Shown here: positions 43,496 through 54,000 of the stretch, in pieces
Numbering within the stretch: the stretch's first letter is position 1
Layout: each line of letters starts with the position of its first letter
Source: Bacteroidota bacterium
GTDB taxonomy: Bacteria; Bacteroidota; Bacteroidia; Chitinophagales; BACL12
NCBI GenBank assembly: GCA_016706255.1
Contig: JADJJZ010000003.1
Location: 62,001 to 126,000, forward strand
Direction of reading: 5' to 3'
Length of the DNA: 64,000 bases
Program-made: the position numbers and the translations under genes
The notes under the pieces: model-generated
What the model was told of the DNA's origin: nothing
Databases searched by the model: none
What the model saw: only the letters and a program-made list of their open reading frames with translations

Positions 43496-44614
43496 TTACA
43501 CGTTCATCATCACCGGCATCACCAACATCAATAAATCCTCCGCTTCATCACTTTCTGTTGGCAACAATAAACCTGCTCTGTTTGGCGTGCTTAACTCCAT
43601 GCGTACTTCTTCATTATCCATCGCATTCAACATCTCTAACAAAAACTTCGCGTTAAACCCGATTTCCATATTGTCACCTTCGTAAGTGCAATCTAAACGT
43701 TCATTAGCTTCATTACTAAAATCTAAATCCTGAGCATTTACAATCAACTCATTACCTTTTATTTTCAAAATAACCTGATGTGTAGTTTTATTCGAGAAAA
43801 TAATTACACGACGTAAGGTATTTAAAAAGTCAGCGCGATTAATTGTTAAACGATTCGGATTTTCAGTTGGAATAACTGCGTTGTAATCCGGATAACGTCC
43901 TTCGATTAAACGACAAATTAATTTCACATTATTATAGCTGAAAAATGCGAATGAACTATTATATGAAATGGTTACCTGTGTTTGTTCACCAGGTAAGTTT
44001 GATTTCAACAAGTTCAATGCTTTTTTAGGCATAATGAGTGATGCAGGATTATTTGTTTTTGCATCTGTTCTGCGATAACGCACTAATTTATGTGCATCTG
44101 TTGCTACGAAATTAATTCCATCTTTATTTAACTGGAATAAAACACCTGTCATAGGCGGACGTAACTCATCTGTTCCTGTAGCGAATGCAGTTTTATTAAT
44201 TACCTTTTGTAACACACCAGATGGTAAAGTGATATCACTCATTTTATCATCGCTGGATACACGTGGAAAATCATCACCGTTTTCGCCATTCAGTTTGTAT
44301 TTACCACGATCGGTAGTGATTTCAACCTGACAGCTATCTTCATCAATTGAAAATGTAAGCGGCTGTTCCGGTAATGTTTTTAAATAATCAACTAAAATTC
44401 GGGCAGGTATAGCTACTTTGCCTTCCGACTTTGATTCGATGTCCATCCATGTTGTAATGGAGGTTTCTAAATCGGTTCCCGAAATGGTGAGTTTGTTCTT
44501 TTCCACCACAAATAAAAAATCTTCCAGAATAGGCAAAACCGTATTCGGACTCACAACGCCATTCACCGTTTGGAGATTGCGCAATAACGCAGTTGTACTT
44601 ACTATAAACTTCAT
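43496..44614 (-). CDS. dnaN: DNA polymerase III subunit beta (sliding clamp)
   Basis: This 372-residue clamp tethers DNA polymerase III to DNA. It opens MKFIVSTTALLRNLQTVNGV and shows the three-domain clamp pattern: ISGTDLETSITTWM, KTAFATGTDELRPPMTGVLF, FVATDAHKLVRY, LICRLIEGRYPDYNAVIPTENPN, and the C-terminal hydrophobic strand LLMLVMPVMMNV. The length is normal. It is not next to dnaA or recF here. The promoter box lies 21 nt upstream, divergent from the promoter of the next gene. Its 3' end runs into a tandem repeat array. Confidence 0.97.
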   Translation of the reverse strand: MKFIVSTTALLRNLQTVNGVVSPNTVLPILEDFLFVVEKNKLTISGTDLETSITTWMDIESKSEGKVAIPARILVDYLKTLPEQPLTFSIDEDSCQVEITTDRGKYKLNGENGDDFPRVSSDDKMSDITLPSGVLQKVINKTAFATGTDELRPPMTGVLFQLNKDGINFVATDAHKLVRYRRTDAKTNNPASLIMPKKALNLLKSNLPGEQTQVTISYNSSFAFFSYNNVKLICRLIEGRYPDYNAVIPTENPNRLTINRADFLNTLRRVIIFSNKTTHQVILKIKGNELIVNAQDLDFSNEANERLDCTYEGDNMEIGFNAKFLLEMLNAMDNEEVRMELSTPNRAGLLLPTESDEAEDLLMLVMPVMMNV

Positions 44615-44635
44615 GCTGTTAATTTTCAGTTACGG

Positions 44636-44643
44636 CAAAGGTA
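44636..44643 (-). promoter_or_regulatory. TAnnTTTG box for dnaN
   Basis: The minus strand reads TACCTTTG, 21 nt before the dnaN ATG. Confidence 0.5.
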
Positions 44644-44688
44644 AACATTAGTGCCAAAAGTGTTTTCAACAAATGGTGGATTTCATAC

Positions 44689-44696
44689 TAACTTTG
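44689..44696 (+). promoter_or_regulatory. TAnnTTTG box directly before T9SS gene
   Basis: TAACTTTG ends 4 nt before the ATG at 44701, so the transcript would be leaderless. It is divergent from the dnaN promoter, about 45 bp away. Confidence 0.5.
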
Positions 44697-44700
44697 TACT

Positions 44701-46278
44701 ATGCGAATACAGACCCCCTTTTTTACGATACTACTTTTGGCCGGAATCTGTCAAAACCCTTTGTCAGCGCAGGTTGCACCACCTCCCTTCACCATTACCC
44801 TGGAGGAGGTAACCTATAACGATTGGCCGGGTTTGCATTCTTTTGCTATCGGCGAATGGGATGGCAGGTGGTTAATCGCTACCGGAAGGACAGGTGGTTT
44901 GCATGGTTTTCTGCCCCCAACACCTTTTCCGATACTGGAAGCTAACAAACAAATTCACCTTTTTGACCCCGTAACCGGCGATTATGCTTCGGCTAATATC
45001 TTCGGCTTGCCTGCGGGTATTCAGGACCAATTACAATGCACAAACCCACAATATTTTCAACGCGATAACTATTTATACATTATTGGCGGTTACGGTCATC
45101 AACAAGCAACCGATAGTATGGTAACTTTTCCCTCGTTACTCGCAATTGATCTGGAAATGATTGCTGATTTAATTGACGCAGGTGAATCAGTTGAACCTGC
45201 AATCAGACAAGTTGAGGATACGTTATTTGAAGTAAGTGGTGGTGAAATCGGATTGCTGCAAGATGAAATTTATTTATACGGCGGACATGTTTTTGCAGGA
45301 GAATATTCTAAACCTGCAGGCCCACAATTTTACCAAAAATATACAGATGCACTTAAAAAATTTAAATTAACTGATGATGGAGCTACAATCTCAATTACTG
45401 ATGTAGAAATAATAAAAGACACAACCGTTTTTCATCGACGCGATTTAAATTTTGAACAAATAATGTTGCCGGGAGAAGTTGAAGCATTGGCTGCATTTAG
45501 TGGTGTGTTTCAATACGAGGCAGACTGGGTTTGGTTTTCACCGGTTTATATTAGTACCGCTGGATATACTGAAGATGAATCTTTTTATCAGAAATTAAAT
45601 AATTATACTTGTCCGGTAATGAGCATTTATGATTCTGTTTCACAAAATTATTTCGCAACATTATTTGGTGGCATCGGTCAGTATTATTATGATGAAGATG
45701 ATGATACTATTAAACAGGATTTAAATGTTCCGTTTGTAAATGACATCTCAACCATAATAAAATATGCTGATGGAATAACTGAACAATATCCCCAACCGAT
45801 TCATTTTGATGCATTATTAGGTTCAAATGCGGAATTTATTTTAAACCAGGATATTCCGCATTACAATAATCGTGTTATTAAATTGCATGATTTAAACGGT
45901 ACTGTTTTGGCCGGATATATTTTTGGTGGTATAGATGCACTTATTCCAAATTTTACACCAAGCGCTGCAAGTAACCAGTTATTTAAAGTTTGGATAAATT
46001 ATACCGCACCGGTTGCTGTGAACAATGTTCCAATTAACGAAATCAGCATTTACCCGAATCCTGTAAGTGGGGAAATTACTATTTCGAACAGCTCGTTAAA
46101 AAACCTGGAGCAAATTCAAATTATTAATCAGCTTGGAGAAGTAATGCCATTGTTGCAGGCTAAATGTATGGCGGGAAGTTCCATTACAATTGACGTAAGC
46201 GCATTTGCATCAGGATTATATATCGTAAAAATGTTTGGTGATGATCGTGTAATTACAAAGCAACTGATAAAACTGTAA
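44701..46278 (+). CDS. Secreted Kelch-like protein with T9SS type A sorting domain
   Basis: This 525-residue protein has a signal peptide (RIQTPFFTILLLAGICQNPLSAQ). The body shows Kelch-like features: GRWLIATGRTGGLHGF, NYLYIIGGYGHQ, DEIYLYGGHVF, YFATLFGGIGQYY and LAGYIFGGIDAL, i.e. repeated hydrophobic-GG motifs consistent with a beta-propeller. The final 75 residues (ISIYPNPVSGEITISN ... GLYIVKMF) form the T9SS sorting domain. It has its own leaderless-type promoter and converges on the DUF4340 gene with no gap between the stops. No catalytic residues are seen. Confidence 0.83.
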   Translation: MRIQTPFFTILLLAGICQNPLSAQVAPPPFTITLEEVTYNDWPGLHSFAIGEWDGRWLIATGRTGGLHGFLPPTPFPILEANKQIHLFDPVTGDYASANIFGLPAGIQDQLQCTNPQYFQRDNYLYIIGGYGHQQATDSMVTFPSLLAIDLEMIADLIDAGESVEPAIRQVEDTLFEVSGGEIGLLQDEIYLYGGHVFAGEYSKPAGPQFYQKYTDALKKFKLTDDGATISITDVEIIKDTTVFHRRDLNFEQIMLPGEVEALAAFSGVFQYEADWVWFSPVYISTAGYTEDESFYQKLNNYTCPVMSIYDSVSQNYFATLFGGIGQYYYDEDDDTIKQDLNVPFVNDISTIIKYADGITEQYPQPIHFDALLGSNAEFILNQDIPHYNNRVIKLHDLNGTVLAGYIFGGIDALIPNFTPSAASNQLFKVWINYTAPVAVNNVPINEISIYPNPVSGEITISNSSLKNLEQIQIINQLGEVMPLLQAKCMAGSSITIDVSAFASGLYIVKMFGDDRVITKQLIKL

Positions 46279-47325
46279 TTATTTTTTCAGCCCTTCGTTC
46301 AACACATTTAAATTTTGTGGGCGCTGACGATAAAAGTATTGTGGACCTACCATGAGTTTACCAAATACAAAGTTTTGAATAATACCTAAATCGCGGTCAT
46401 TATTAAATACACCATAATATTTATCCAAATCAAATTCAATTGGTTTATTATCTAAAGTGTATTGCATTTTTGAACGATAGGTGAGCGGTCGGTAATATAT
46501 TTTTAAGCTAGTGGTTATTTTATTGTTATCTGTTATGCTCACCACACAGGCCGGTTTTGTTCCCAACAGCGAGTCGCGTTTTTCAGGTTCAAGAATAAAA
46601 TATTCTGCATTTAATAACTTGTATTGTTTGAGATAGTAATTTACAATTTCAGGATTCAGTGGTTTGTTGGAAACGGTATTACCTACCAATTCAAATGTAT
46701 TATCGGCCTTGCGCACAATACTAAATGAAGAATCGCGCAAATTGGAATAAGTAATATCTATTTGCTGAATATTTTCAGGGTCATAAGCAAAAATTTGTTT
46801 GCTTTTCCAATCGGTTTCATCAGTAAAAAACACAGTAGCTGCAAATCCTGCAAATCCGGGAATATTTACTACAAATGCGTGTTCAGAACCTTCCATTAAC
46901 ATAAAAGTTCCATTAAGCTGGTCAGTATTATCTCCAATAAAATACCCTTTGGTTTTTTCGCCTTTGGTATTATAAATTTCAACCTTTGTTCTGCGGCCGG
47001 CAATATTGGATACTACATTATTATGCATTGATTTCGCAACGGGCATTTTTACTTCCAGTTGATGCATGGTATTTAGTAAATTATGTAATGCATCAGGTCG
47101 TGGCGGGTAAATGCCATTCATCATCCAAACACCATTTTTATTTTCTAGCGTGATGCTATCGCCTTTTAAATTGGTTAATCTGATTTTACCAATTGCTGTG
47201 GTATCCTCTACTGCAAAAGCAGTATCCTTTTTTGAATAAGAACTATCATTATCGCGAATAAGTGTGAAATAGGCGATTACCACCAATACCACTAAAATGC
47301 CAAAGTATAACCAGTTCCTATTCAT
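46279..47325 (-). CDS. DUF4340 domain-containing protein
   Basis: This 348-residue protein has one N-terminal TM (WLYFGILVVLVVIAYFTLI) and a periplasmic part with the DUF4340 pattern (ITLENKNGVWMMNG, KVEIYNTKGEKTKGYFIGD, IFAYDPENIQQIDITY). Proteins of this family commonly follow GldG-like substrate-binding subunits. It is 12 nt downstream of gldG, so it belongs to the gldA-gldF-gldG operon and may contribute to the same membrane complex (inference). No enzymatic residues are apparent. Confidence 0.88.
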   Translation of the reverse strand: MNRNWLYFGILVVLVVIAYFTLIRDNDSSYSKKDTAFAVEDTTAIGKIRLTNLKGDSITLENKNGVWMMNGIYPPRPDALHNLLNTMHQLEVKMPVAKSMHNNVVSNIAGRRTKVEIYNTKGEKTKGYFIGDNTDQLNGTFMLMEGSEHAFVVNIPGFAGFAATVFFTDETDWKSKQIFAYDPENIQQIDITYSNLRDSSFSIVRKADNTFELVGNTVSNKPLNPEIVNYYLKQYKLLNAEYFILEPEKRDSLLGTKPACVVSITDNNKITTSLKIYYRPLTYRSKMQYTLDNKPIEFDLDKYYGVFNNDRDLGIIQNFVFGKLMVGPQYFYRQRPQNLNVLNEGLKK

Positions 47326-47337
47326 AGTAATGTATAA

Positions 47338-49074
47338 TTAAGCCGCGTATTTTCTGTTGCGGATAAAGAAATAAATTCCGCTGAAAATATACAGCACCAA
47401 TAAAGGCGCAATCATATTCAGCAATTGCCATTGTATGCGGTTATCACCCACTTTTTGATCATCCAAAGGGCGCAGTTTTACTTCCTTTGCACGTGTTTCA
47501 ATTAATCCGTCCTGATCACATAAATATTCAATACAATTCATGGCAAAATCTTTATTGCCATAAATATATCTTTCAATATAATTGATACCTAACATATCAG
47601 GTTTGCCTTCTTCATCTACATAATTTTTTATCAAATCACCATCACCTATCATAATTTGTTTAGAGCCTACACCTTTTTCCATATAAGGTGCATTCTGATA
47701 GCCGAAACCTAATTGATGTAAGCGGTTAGCTGTTGGTTTCAGTGATTTAAATGCTGATGGGAACTGACCTTCTAACAAAACCGCAACAGGTGTATTTGGT
47801 TTGTTATATTGTGCATCAGTTGGTGCAAATTTATTATCAACAATATTAAAATTAACTCTTGCCGGTGCCGAAATATATCGGCTTAAACCTGATGTTGATA
47901 CTAATATTGTTTTTTTAATGCCTGGCACCGAAATAGTATCAACTGTACTTACAAACTTACCTTCAATAGCATCCACGTTTTTACTGATAGGATGATTCGG
48001 ATTAAAATTATTTAAAATCGGATTATATGGCCATGGCCGCATCACAAAATTTTCACCATTCGAAACGGGAACATTAATATGCGAACATTGTTTATCCTGC
48101 ACAATATTAGAGTTTATACGCGCTCCATATTGTAGTAGCATATCCGTAATATTTAATTCACGGTCAATAGCCATAAACTGGCCCTTGCCGGTATATAAAC
48201 TATCGAAATCAGCAATAACGGGATCAATCAGCCACATTACATTTCCACCCTGCATAATAAATTGATCAATAATATATTTGCCTTCCATCGAAAACGAAAT
48301 CAATGGTTTAGCAATTACCAACGCCTTACATTCTCTGGGAATTTCGAACGTGCTGTCATCTTCCAATTCAATTTGTGTAACATTATACAGCTCATTTAAT
48401 GAACCGGCAATATCATTTAATTCGAAACGATTTAATTCACCATGTCCGGAAACAAACGCAACATAAGGTTTGTTGTCATCCGTAATTTGACGGATAGCTT
48501 TAGTGAAATTATATTCCAGCAGTGAAATGGAAACGGAAGGGTCGCTATCCGGATTTAAAGGCAATGGCATGGTTCCACGGTCGATAAGCGGAAACGCAAT
48601 TTCAACATCCTTATAACTGATACTTGCAAAGGGAAATACATATTTTACAGAAGCTTCATCGGTTGCGCTTTCAAAAAATTGAACACTTAAAATACCTTTT
48701 TCTTCCAGTTGTTTAATAAACTCAGTCTGATTTTCTTCATTTGGAATGCTAAACGGATCAAACACATCGTATTGCAGATTATCACCCGCATAATTTTTAA
48801 ACTGATCGAGCATTTCCGTTGTAGACTGTTGCAGGCGCTTTAGGTTCGGCGTTAAATCTCCCCCCAAATAAACGCGCACAAATAAAATATCTTGTTGTTC
48901 TTCTAATAAATGTTTGGTTGGTGTGCTCAGCGAAAATCTTTTTTCTTCAGTTAAGTCCATTCTGAAAAAAAATCCCGACAACAAAACATTGGCAATCACA
49001 ATTATGCCAATGAGTAAAAACAATTGTAAAATTGCCCGTCTCCTGTTTTTTTTATATTGATCTTGTCGTTCCAT
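47338..49074 (-). CDS. gldG: Gliding motility-associated ABC transporter substrate-binding protein GldG
   Basis: This 578-residue protein has TM segments near both ends (about 14-32 and 553-572) and a large extracytoplasmic region between them. Motifs of GldG are seen: DLTEEKRFSLSTPTKHLL, VYLGGDLTPNLKRLQQSTTEML, FVSGHGELN, and GGNVMWLIDPV. In Flavobacterium, GldA-F-G form an ABC transporter needed for gliding; many Bacteroidota also carry homologues without visible gliding. It lies 26 nt after gldF and 12 nt before the DUF4340 gene. Confidence 0.92.
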   Translation of the reverse strand: MERQDQYKKNRRRAILQLFLLIGIIVIANVLLSGFFFRMDLTEEKRFSLSTPTKHLLEEQQDILFVRVYLGGDLTPNLKRLQQSTTEMLDQFKNYAGDNLQYDVFDPFSIPNEENQTEFIKQLEEKGILSVQFFESATDEASVKYVFPFASISYKDVEIAFPLIDRGTMPLPLNPDSDPSVSISLLEYNFTKAIRQITDDNKPYVAFVSGHGELNRFELNDIAGSLNELYNVTQIELEDDSTFEIPRECKALVIAKPLISFSMEGKYIIDQFIMQGGNVMWLIDPVIADFDSLYTGKGQFMAIDRELNITDMLLQYGARINSNIVQDKQCSHINVPVSNGENFVMRPWPYNPILNNFNPNHPISKNVDAIEGKFVSTVDTISVPGIKKTILVSTSGLSRYISAPARVNFNIVDNKFAPTDAQYNKPNTPVAVLLEGQFPSAFKSLKPTANRLHQLGFGYQNAPYMEKGVGSKQIMIGDGDLIKNYVDEEGKPDMLGINYIERYIYGNKDFAMNCIEYLCDQDGLIETRAKEVKLRPLDDQKVGDNRIQWQLLNMIAPLLVLYIFSGIYFFIRNRKYAA

Positions 49075-49100
49075 GCTGTTGTAAAAAACAAAATTTTAAA

Positions 49101-49832
49101 TTACCATTTTCTGCTGCCCAAAGCCGTTTTTGTCATTAAAATAAAAATGCCCACCATGCTGCAGAAATAAATTACATCGCGTAGGTCAATATATCCTTTA
49201 CTAATATTCTGGTAATGCTGGTTGATACTTATTGCATTAAAATATTTATCGATAGTTCCAACAAAATAAGGAATTAACGAAAGGCTGTCGAATGCGAGGT
49301 AAAAAAAGAAACAGGCAAACATACCGGCAATAAATGCAACTATCTGATTGTTGGTTATGCAGGATGTAAATAAAGATATAGCAACAAAAGTAGCGCCCAA
49401 CAATAATAATCCGATATAAGAACCAATAATTCCGCCCGTATCAACATTGCCCACCGGTGATGCTAATGCACTTACAGTAAAATAATATAATACTGTAGGT
49501 AATATAGCAAAGGCAACCAACACGAATGCAGCAAAATATTTTCCGAAAATAATTTGCATATCGGTAATTGGCCGTGTGGTAATAAATTCAAGTGTTCCGC
49601 TATTTTTTTCTTCCGCAAAAGAACGCATGGTAATTGCGGGAATCAAAAACATTAAAATCCAGGGCGCGAAATTAAAAAACGAATCCAGTGTTGCATATCC
49701 GTCGTCTAAAATATTTGTATCCGGAAAAACCCATGCAAATAATCCGTTCGCAACCAAAAATATGGTAATGGCTATATAGCCAATCAGTGAACTGAAAAAC
49801 ACATTTAATTCTTTTCTGAATATCGCGATCAA
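49101..49832 (-). CDS. gldF: Gliding motility-associated ABC transporter permease GldF
   Basis: This 243-residue ABC-2 type permease has about six hydrophobic segments. Recognisable family features: IFRKELNVFFSSLIGYIAI at the start, LIPAITMRSFAEEKNSGTLEFITTRPITD, and the FGKYFAA helix. The ExxxGTLE segment is the coupling region typical of ABC-2 permeases. It is placed between gldA and gldG with short gaps (35 and 26 nt), confirming the transporter operon. Confidence 0.93.
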   Translation of the reverse strand: MIAIFRKELNVFFSSLIGYIAITIFLVANGLFAWVFPDTNILDDGYATLDSFFNFAPWILMFLIPAITMRSFAEEKNSGTLEFITTRPITDMQIIFGKYFAAFVLVAFAILPTVLYYFTVSALASPVGNVDTGGIIGSYIGLLLLGATFVAISLFTSCITNNQIVAFIAGMFACFFFYLAFDSLSLIPYFVGTIDKYFNAISINQHYQNISKGYIDLRDVIYFCSMVGIFILMTKTALGSRKW

Positions 49833-49867
49833 AGCAAACTGTTTTGTTGTTTAGAAATGAAGTTGTG

Positions 49868-50767
49868 TTATTTTGTTAATTCCTGGAATACGTCTTCCAG
49901 ATTTTGTTTTTCGATATGCATATTCAGCAAGGTATATTTATGTTCTACCGCAAAACGGAATAATTGTTCGCGAATATCACCTTCACCGTAATACGTAATA
50001 ACTAATTTGTTATCACCTTTCACATTGCGCACACCGGGAATTGTTTTAATTAATTTATGATCAACATTTTCTTTAAATTCAACCTGAATTATGGTTGTGC
50101 CTTTTTGTTGTGCTTGTATACCGTCAACCGAATCGTCGGCAACAATTTTTCCCTTATTGATAATAATTACGCGACTGCAAATTGCCTGCACTTCTTGCAT
50201 AATATGGGTTGAAAGAATTACCGTTTTTTCTTTCCCGATATTTTTAATGAGATTGCGCACTTCAGCTAATTGGTTAGGGTCTAATCCGGATGTTGGTTCA
50301 TCCATAATTAACACTTTCGGATTGTGCAACATGGCTTGTGCTAAACCAACACGCTGACGATATCCTTTTGATAACTGACCAATTTTTTTTCTCCGTTCTA
50401 ATGTTAAACCGGTAATGCCAATCATTTCCTCAATCCGCTTATCCGCATTTTTCATTCCGTTTAAACGAGCGGCGAATTCCAGATACTCTTTTACATACAT
50501 TTCGGGGTACAGCGGGTTATGTTCAGGTAAATAACCAATATTTCGGCGCACATCAATACTGTTTTTTTCGGTATCGAACCCGCAAACACTGGCTTTTCCG
50601 GCTGTTTGAGGTATAAAACAGGTAAGCATTTTCATGGTAGTGCTTTTTCCTGCACCGTTGGGGCCCAGAAATCCGACAATTTCTCCGCTGTTTACAGTGA
50701 ATGAAATCGAATTTACCGCCGTCTGTTCTCCGTATACTTTCGTGAGCTGGTCAACTATTACTGACAT
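49868..50767 (-). CDS. gldA: Gliding motility-associated ABC transporter ATP-binding protein GldA
   Basis: This 299-residue ATPase has Walker A GPNGAGKSTTMKM, Q-loop and GYLPEHNPLYPEMYVKEYLEF, signature LSKGYRQRVGLAQAM (LSKGY in place of LSGGQ, usual in GldA), Walker B VLIMDEPTSGLDP, and the H-loop STHIMQE. The C-terminal 90 residues are the GldA-type accessory domain. It heads the gldA-gldF-gldG-DUF4340 operon, with a TAAATTTG box ending 10 nt upstream of the ATG. Confidence 0.95.
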   Translation of the reverse strand: MSVIVDQLTKVYGEQTAVNSISFTVNSGEIVGFLGPNGAGKSTTMKMLTCFIPQTAGKASVCGFDTEKNSIDVRRNIGYLPEHNPLYPEMYVKEYLEFAARLNGMKNADKRIEEMIGITGLTLERRKKIGQLSKGYRQRVGLAQAMLHNPKVLIMDEPTSGLDPNQLAEVRNLIKNIGKEKTVILSTHIMQEVQAICSRVIIINKGKIVADDSVDGIQAQQKGTTIIQVEFKENVDHKLIKTIPGVRNVKGDNKLVITYYGEGDIREQLFRFAVEHKYTLLNMHIEKQNLEDVFQELTK

Positions 50768-50777
50768 AATTTACGGG

Positions 50778-50785
50778 CAAATTTA
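50778..50785 (-). promoter_or_regulatory. TAnnTTTG box for the gldA operon
   Basis: The minus strand reads TAAATTTG, 10 nt before the gldA ATG at 50767. Confidence 0.5.
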
Positions 50786-50974
50786 CGTTAAAGGTCGCTT
50801 TAAAAAAGGCATTGTATGCACAATAACGTTATCTGACAAAAAAGTGTATATTTATCATAGCAAACAGGCATCTATTACCCACATCTACATATCTGCAATT
50901 CAGTATTTAATCGCTTGAAATGCTTGGTACATGTGCATTTCTTAATATAATACGTTTTTAACATAACGTTAATT

Positions 50975-50982
50975 TAATTTTG
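50975..50982 (+). promoter_or_regulatory. TAnnTTTG box for first MopE-repeat gene
   Basis: TAATTTTG lies 62 nt before the ATG at 51045, leaving a leader. The gap 50786-51044 shows no other feature. Confidence 0.45.
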
Positions 50983-51044
50983 TATAACATGTGCAGGATA
51001 TTAGTCATTTTTGCAACTCAACTTTCACTCTTTAATTCAAACCA

Positions 51045-54000
51045 ATGAAATTCCTTTACAAAATCTCATCTAAAAGATTGTTTTTGGGATGTGCGTTGAT
51101 GGTTTCCACGGGCCTTTTTGCTCAAACCAACCCCACGCCGCAAGCCATCCCTTATTCCCAAAATTTTTCCGGTTTATTGCATACTTCTACCACTTACCCT
51201 GCCGGTTGGCAAGGTTGGAAGGTTAGCAGTGCAGCAACTAATACCTACCAAACTGTAGCAGCTACCGGCGATCAGGCATTAATTGCCAGCTCTAGTGCTT
51301 CTAATAATTCCGGTGGCGTTCATAACTACAACGGTAAAATAGGTGAACTCGCTTCAGGCTCTACCAATCCGGCTATTGCATTGGCTTTGGTTACTACAGG
51401 AAGTTCAAACATTAAAGTTACCTACGATATTATGGTGATTCGCAACCCTTATGATGGAGGCGCAAATAACCGTATAAATGAAGCAACGCTCCAATATCGT
51501 GTTGGTAATACAGGTGCTTTTACAACATTAACTGGTATAGAATATCAGAGTGGAACTACTTTACAAACAACCACTGGTGTTACAACACCGCAAAACCCGC
51601 AAACAAAATCAATTACCCTCCCATCTGCTTGCGATAATCAGCCAATTGTTCAAATTCGCTGGATTTCAAAAGATGTTACAGGGGGCGGTTCACGTCCAAG
51701 TTTTGCTGTTGATAATGTAAGTGTTGACGCAGATAATGATAATGATACATATGTATCATCATTAGATTGTAACGATAATGACGCAACAATTTATCCCGGC
51801 GCAACCGAAATATGTAATTTTATCGACGACGATTGTGATGCAACTGCCGATAATGGTATAACTTATTTAGCTGTTTATGACGATGCTGATGGCGATACTT
51901 ATGGTGCCGGTTTAGCAGCAAATTATTGCACTTTCCCGGGTGCTGGATATTCATTAAATAATACGGATTGTGATGATGCAAATGGTTCAATTAATCCAGG
52001 TGCAACAGAAATTTGTAACGGATTAGATGATGATTGTGTTGGCGGATTTGATGATGGCTTAACGTTTTTAGATTATTATGCAGATGTTGATGGCGACGGA
52101 TATGGTCAAGGTGCAGCATTCGGATTTTGTGAAGCTCCGGGTGCACCATATGTATTATTAACGGGCGATTGCGATGATGCAGATGAAAATATTAATCCAG
52201 GTGCAACAGAAATTTGTAACGGATTAGATGATGATTGTGTTGGCGGATTTGATGATGGCTTAACGTTTTTAGATTATTATGCAGATGTTGATGGCGACGG
52301 TTATGGTCAGGGTGCAGCATTCGGATTTTGTGAAGCTCCGGGTGCACCATATGTATTATTAACGGGCGATTGTAATGATGCAGATCCTTCAATTAATCCA
52401 GGTGCAACAGAAATTTGTAACGGATTAGATGATGATTGTGTTGGCGGATTTGATGATGGCTTAACATTTTTAGATTATTATGCAGATGTTGATGGCGACG
52501 GTTATGGTCAGGGTGCAGCATTCGGATTTTGTGAAGCTCCGGGCGCACCATATGTATTATTAACGGGCGATTGTAACGATGCAGATGCTTCAATTAATCC
52601 AGGTGCAACAGAAATTTGTAACGGATTAGATGACGATTGTGTTGGCGGATTTGATGATGGCTTAACATTTTTAGATTATTATGCAGATATTGATGGCGAC
52701 GGATATGGTCAAGGTGCAGCATTCGGATTTTGTGAAGTTCCGGGTGCACCATATGTATTAATAACCGGAGATTGTGATGATGCTGATGCTACTGTTTATC
52801 CGGGTGTAATTGATTTATGTAATGGCATTGATAACGACTGCGATGGTAATATCGATGACGATGCATTATTTACAACTTATTATTTAGATAATGATGGCGA
52901 TAATTATGGTGATCAATTATTTGCCGGAACTACATTCTGTTATGTTCCAGCAGCACCTTATGTATTAGATAATACTGATTGTAATGATGCAGACGCTTCA
53001 ATAAATCCTGGCGCATCAGAAATTTGTAATGCAATAGATGAAGATTGTGATGGTATTGCAGATGATGGATTAACATTCACAACTTATTATAAAGATAACG
53101 ATGGTGATGGTTATGGAGATGGTACTTATGGCACTGCAACAACTTGCGATGGTGCACCTGCAACTTATGTAGCAGATAACACCGATTGTGAAGATTTTAA
53201 TGATGCAATTAATCCGGCAGCAATTGAAGTATGTAATTTTATTGATGACAATTGCAGTGGTATTTCAGATGAAGGTTTACCAATATTAACTTTTTATCAG
53301 GATGCCGATGGTGATAATTTTGGAAATCCTTTAGCTACACTAGAAGCATGCGGACCATACGGTGCAATGTGGATTACCAATAACGAAGATTGTGATGATA
53401 CAAATGATGCCGTTTACCCTGGTGCAACAGAAATTTGTGATGGTTTAGATAATAATTGTGATGGTAATGTAGATGATGGTATAGTTACTGCAACTATTTC
53501 GCCATCAGGTGTTGTGGTAACTTGTAAAGGTGTTCCGCAAACATTTACAGCAAATACAGGTATTGGTTACACTTATCAATGGTTTAAAAATGGAAACATT
53601 ATTGTTGGTGCAACAAGTTCAACTTATTCATCAAATAAACCTGCAAACTATCAGGTACAGGTAAATACACCGGAAGGATGTTTCGCATTATCTGAACCAA
53701 CCGGATTAGGTGTGTCACCAAATCCAAATGCAAATGTATCTGCACCTAACGGATTAAATATGTGCCTTGCTACAGTGAAATTAAAAGCAAGTTTCGGAGC
53801 AACATATACCTATCAGTGGTATTTAGATGGAACACCAATTTCAGGTGCTACTAATTTTACCTATTTCCCGGTTACTACAGGAAATTATTATTGTGAAATT
53901 ACTAATGAATTTGACTGTTCAAGAACTACAGCTACAGTAACTGTAATTAATGTTTGTAGAGAAGGATTATCGACAGAACCGATAGCAGCCAATACAACAT

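Noticed and set aside
52192..52593. Repeated His-rich minus-strand frames inside the MopE genes
   Set aside because: Antisense translation of GAT/GGT-rich repeat codons yields His-rich peptides; they recur in each repeat and have no starts of their own.
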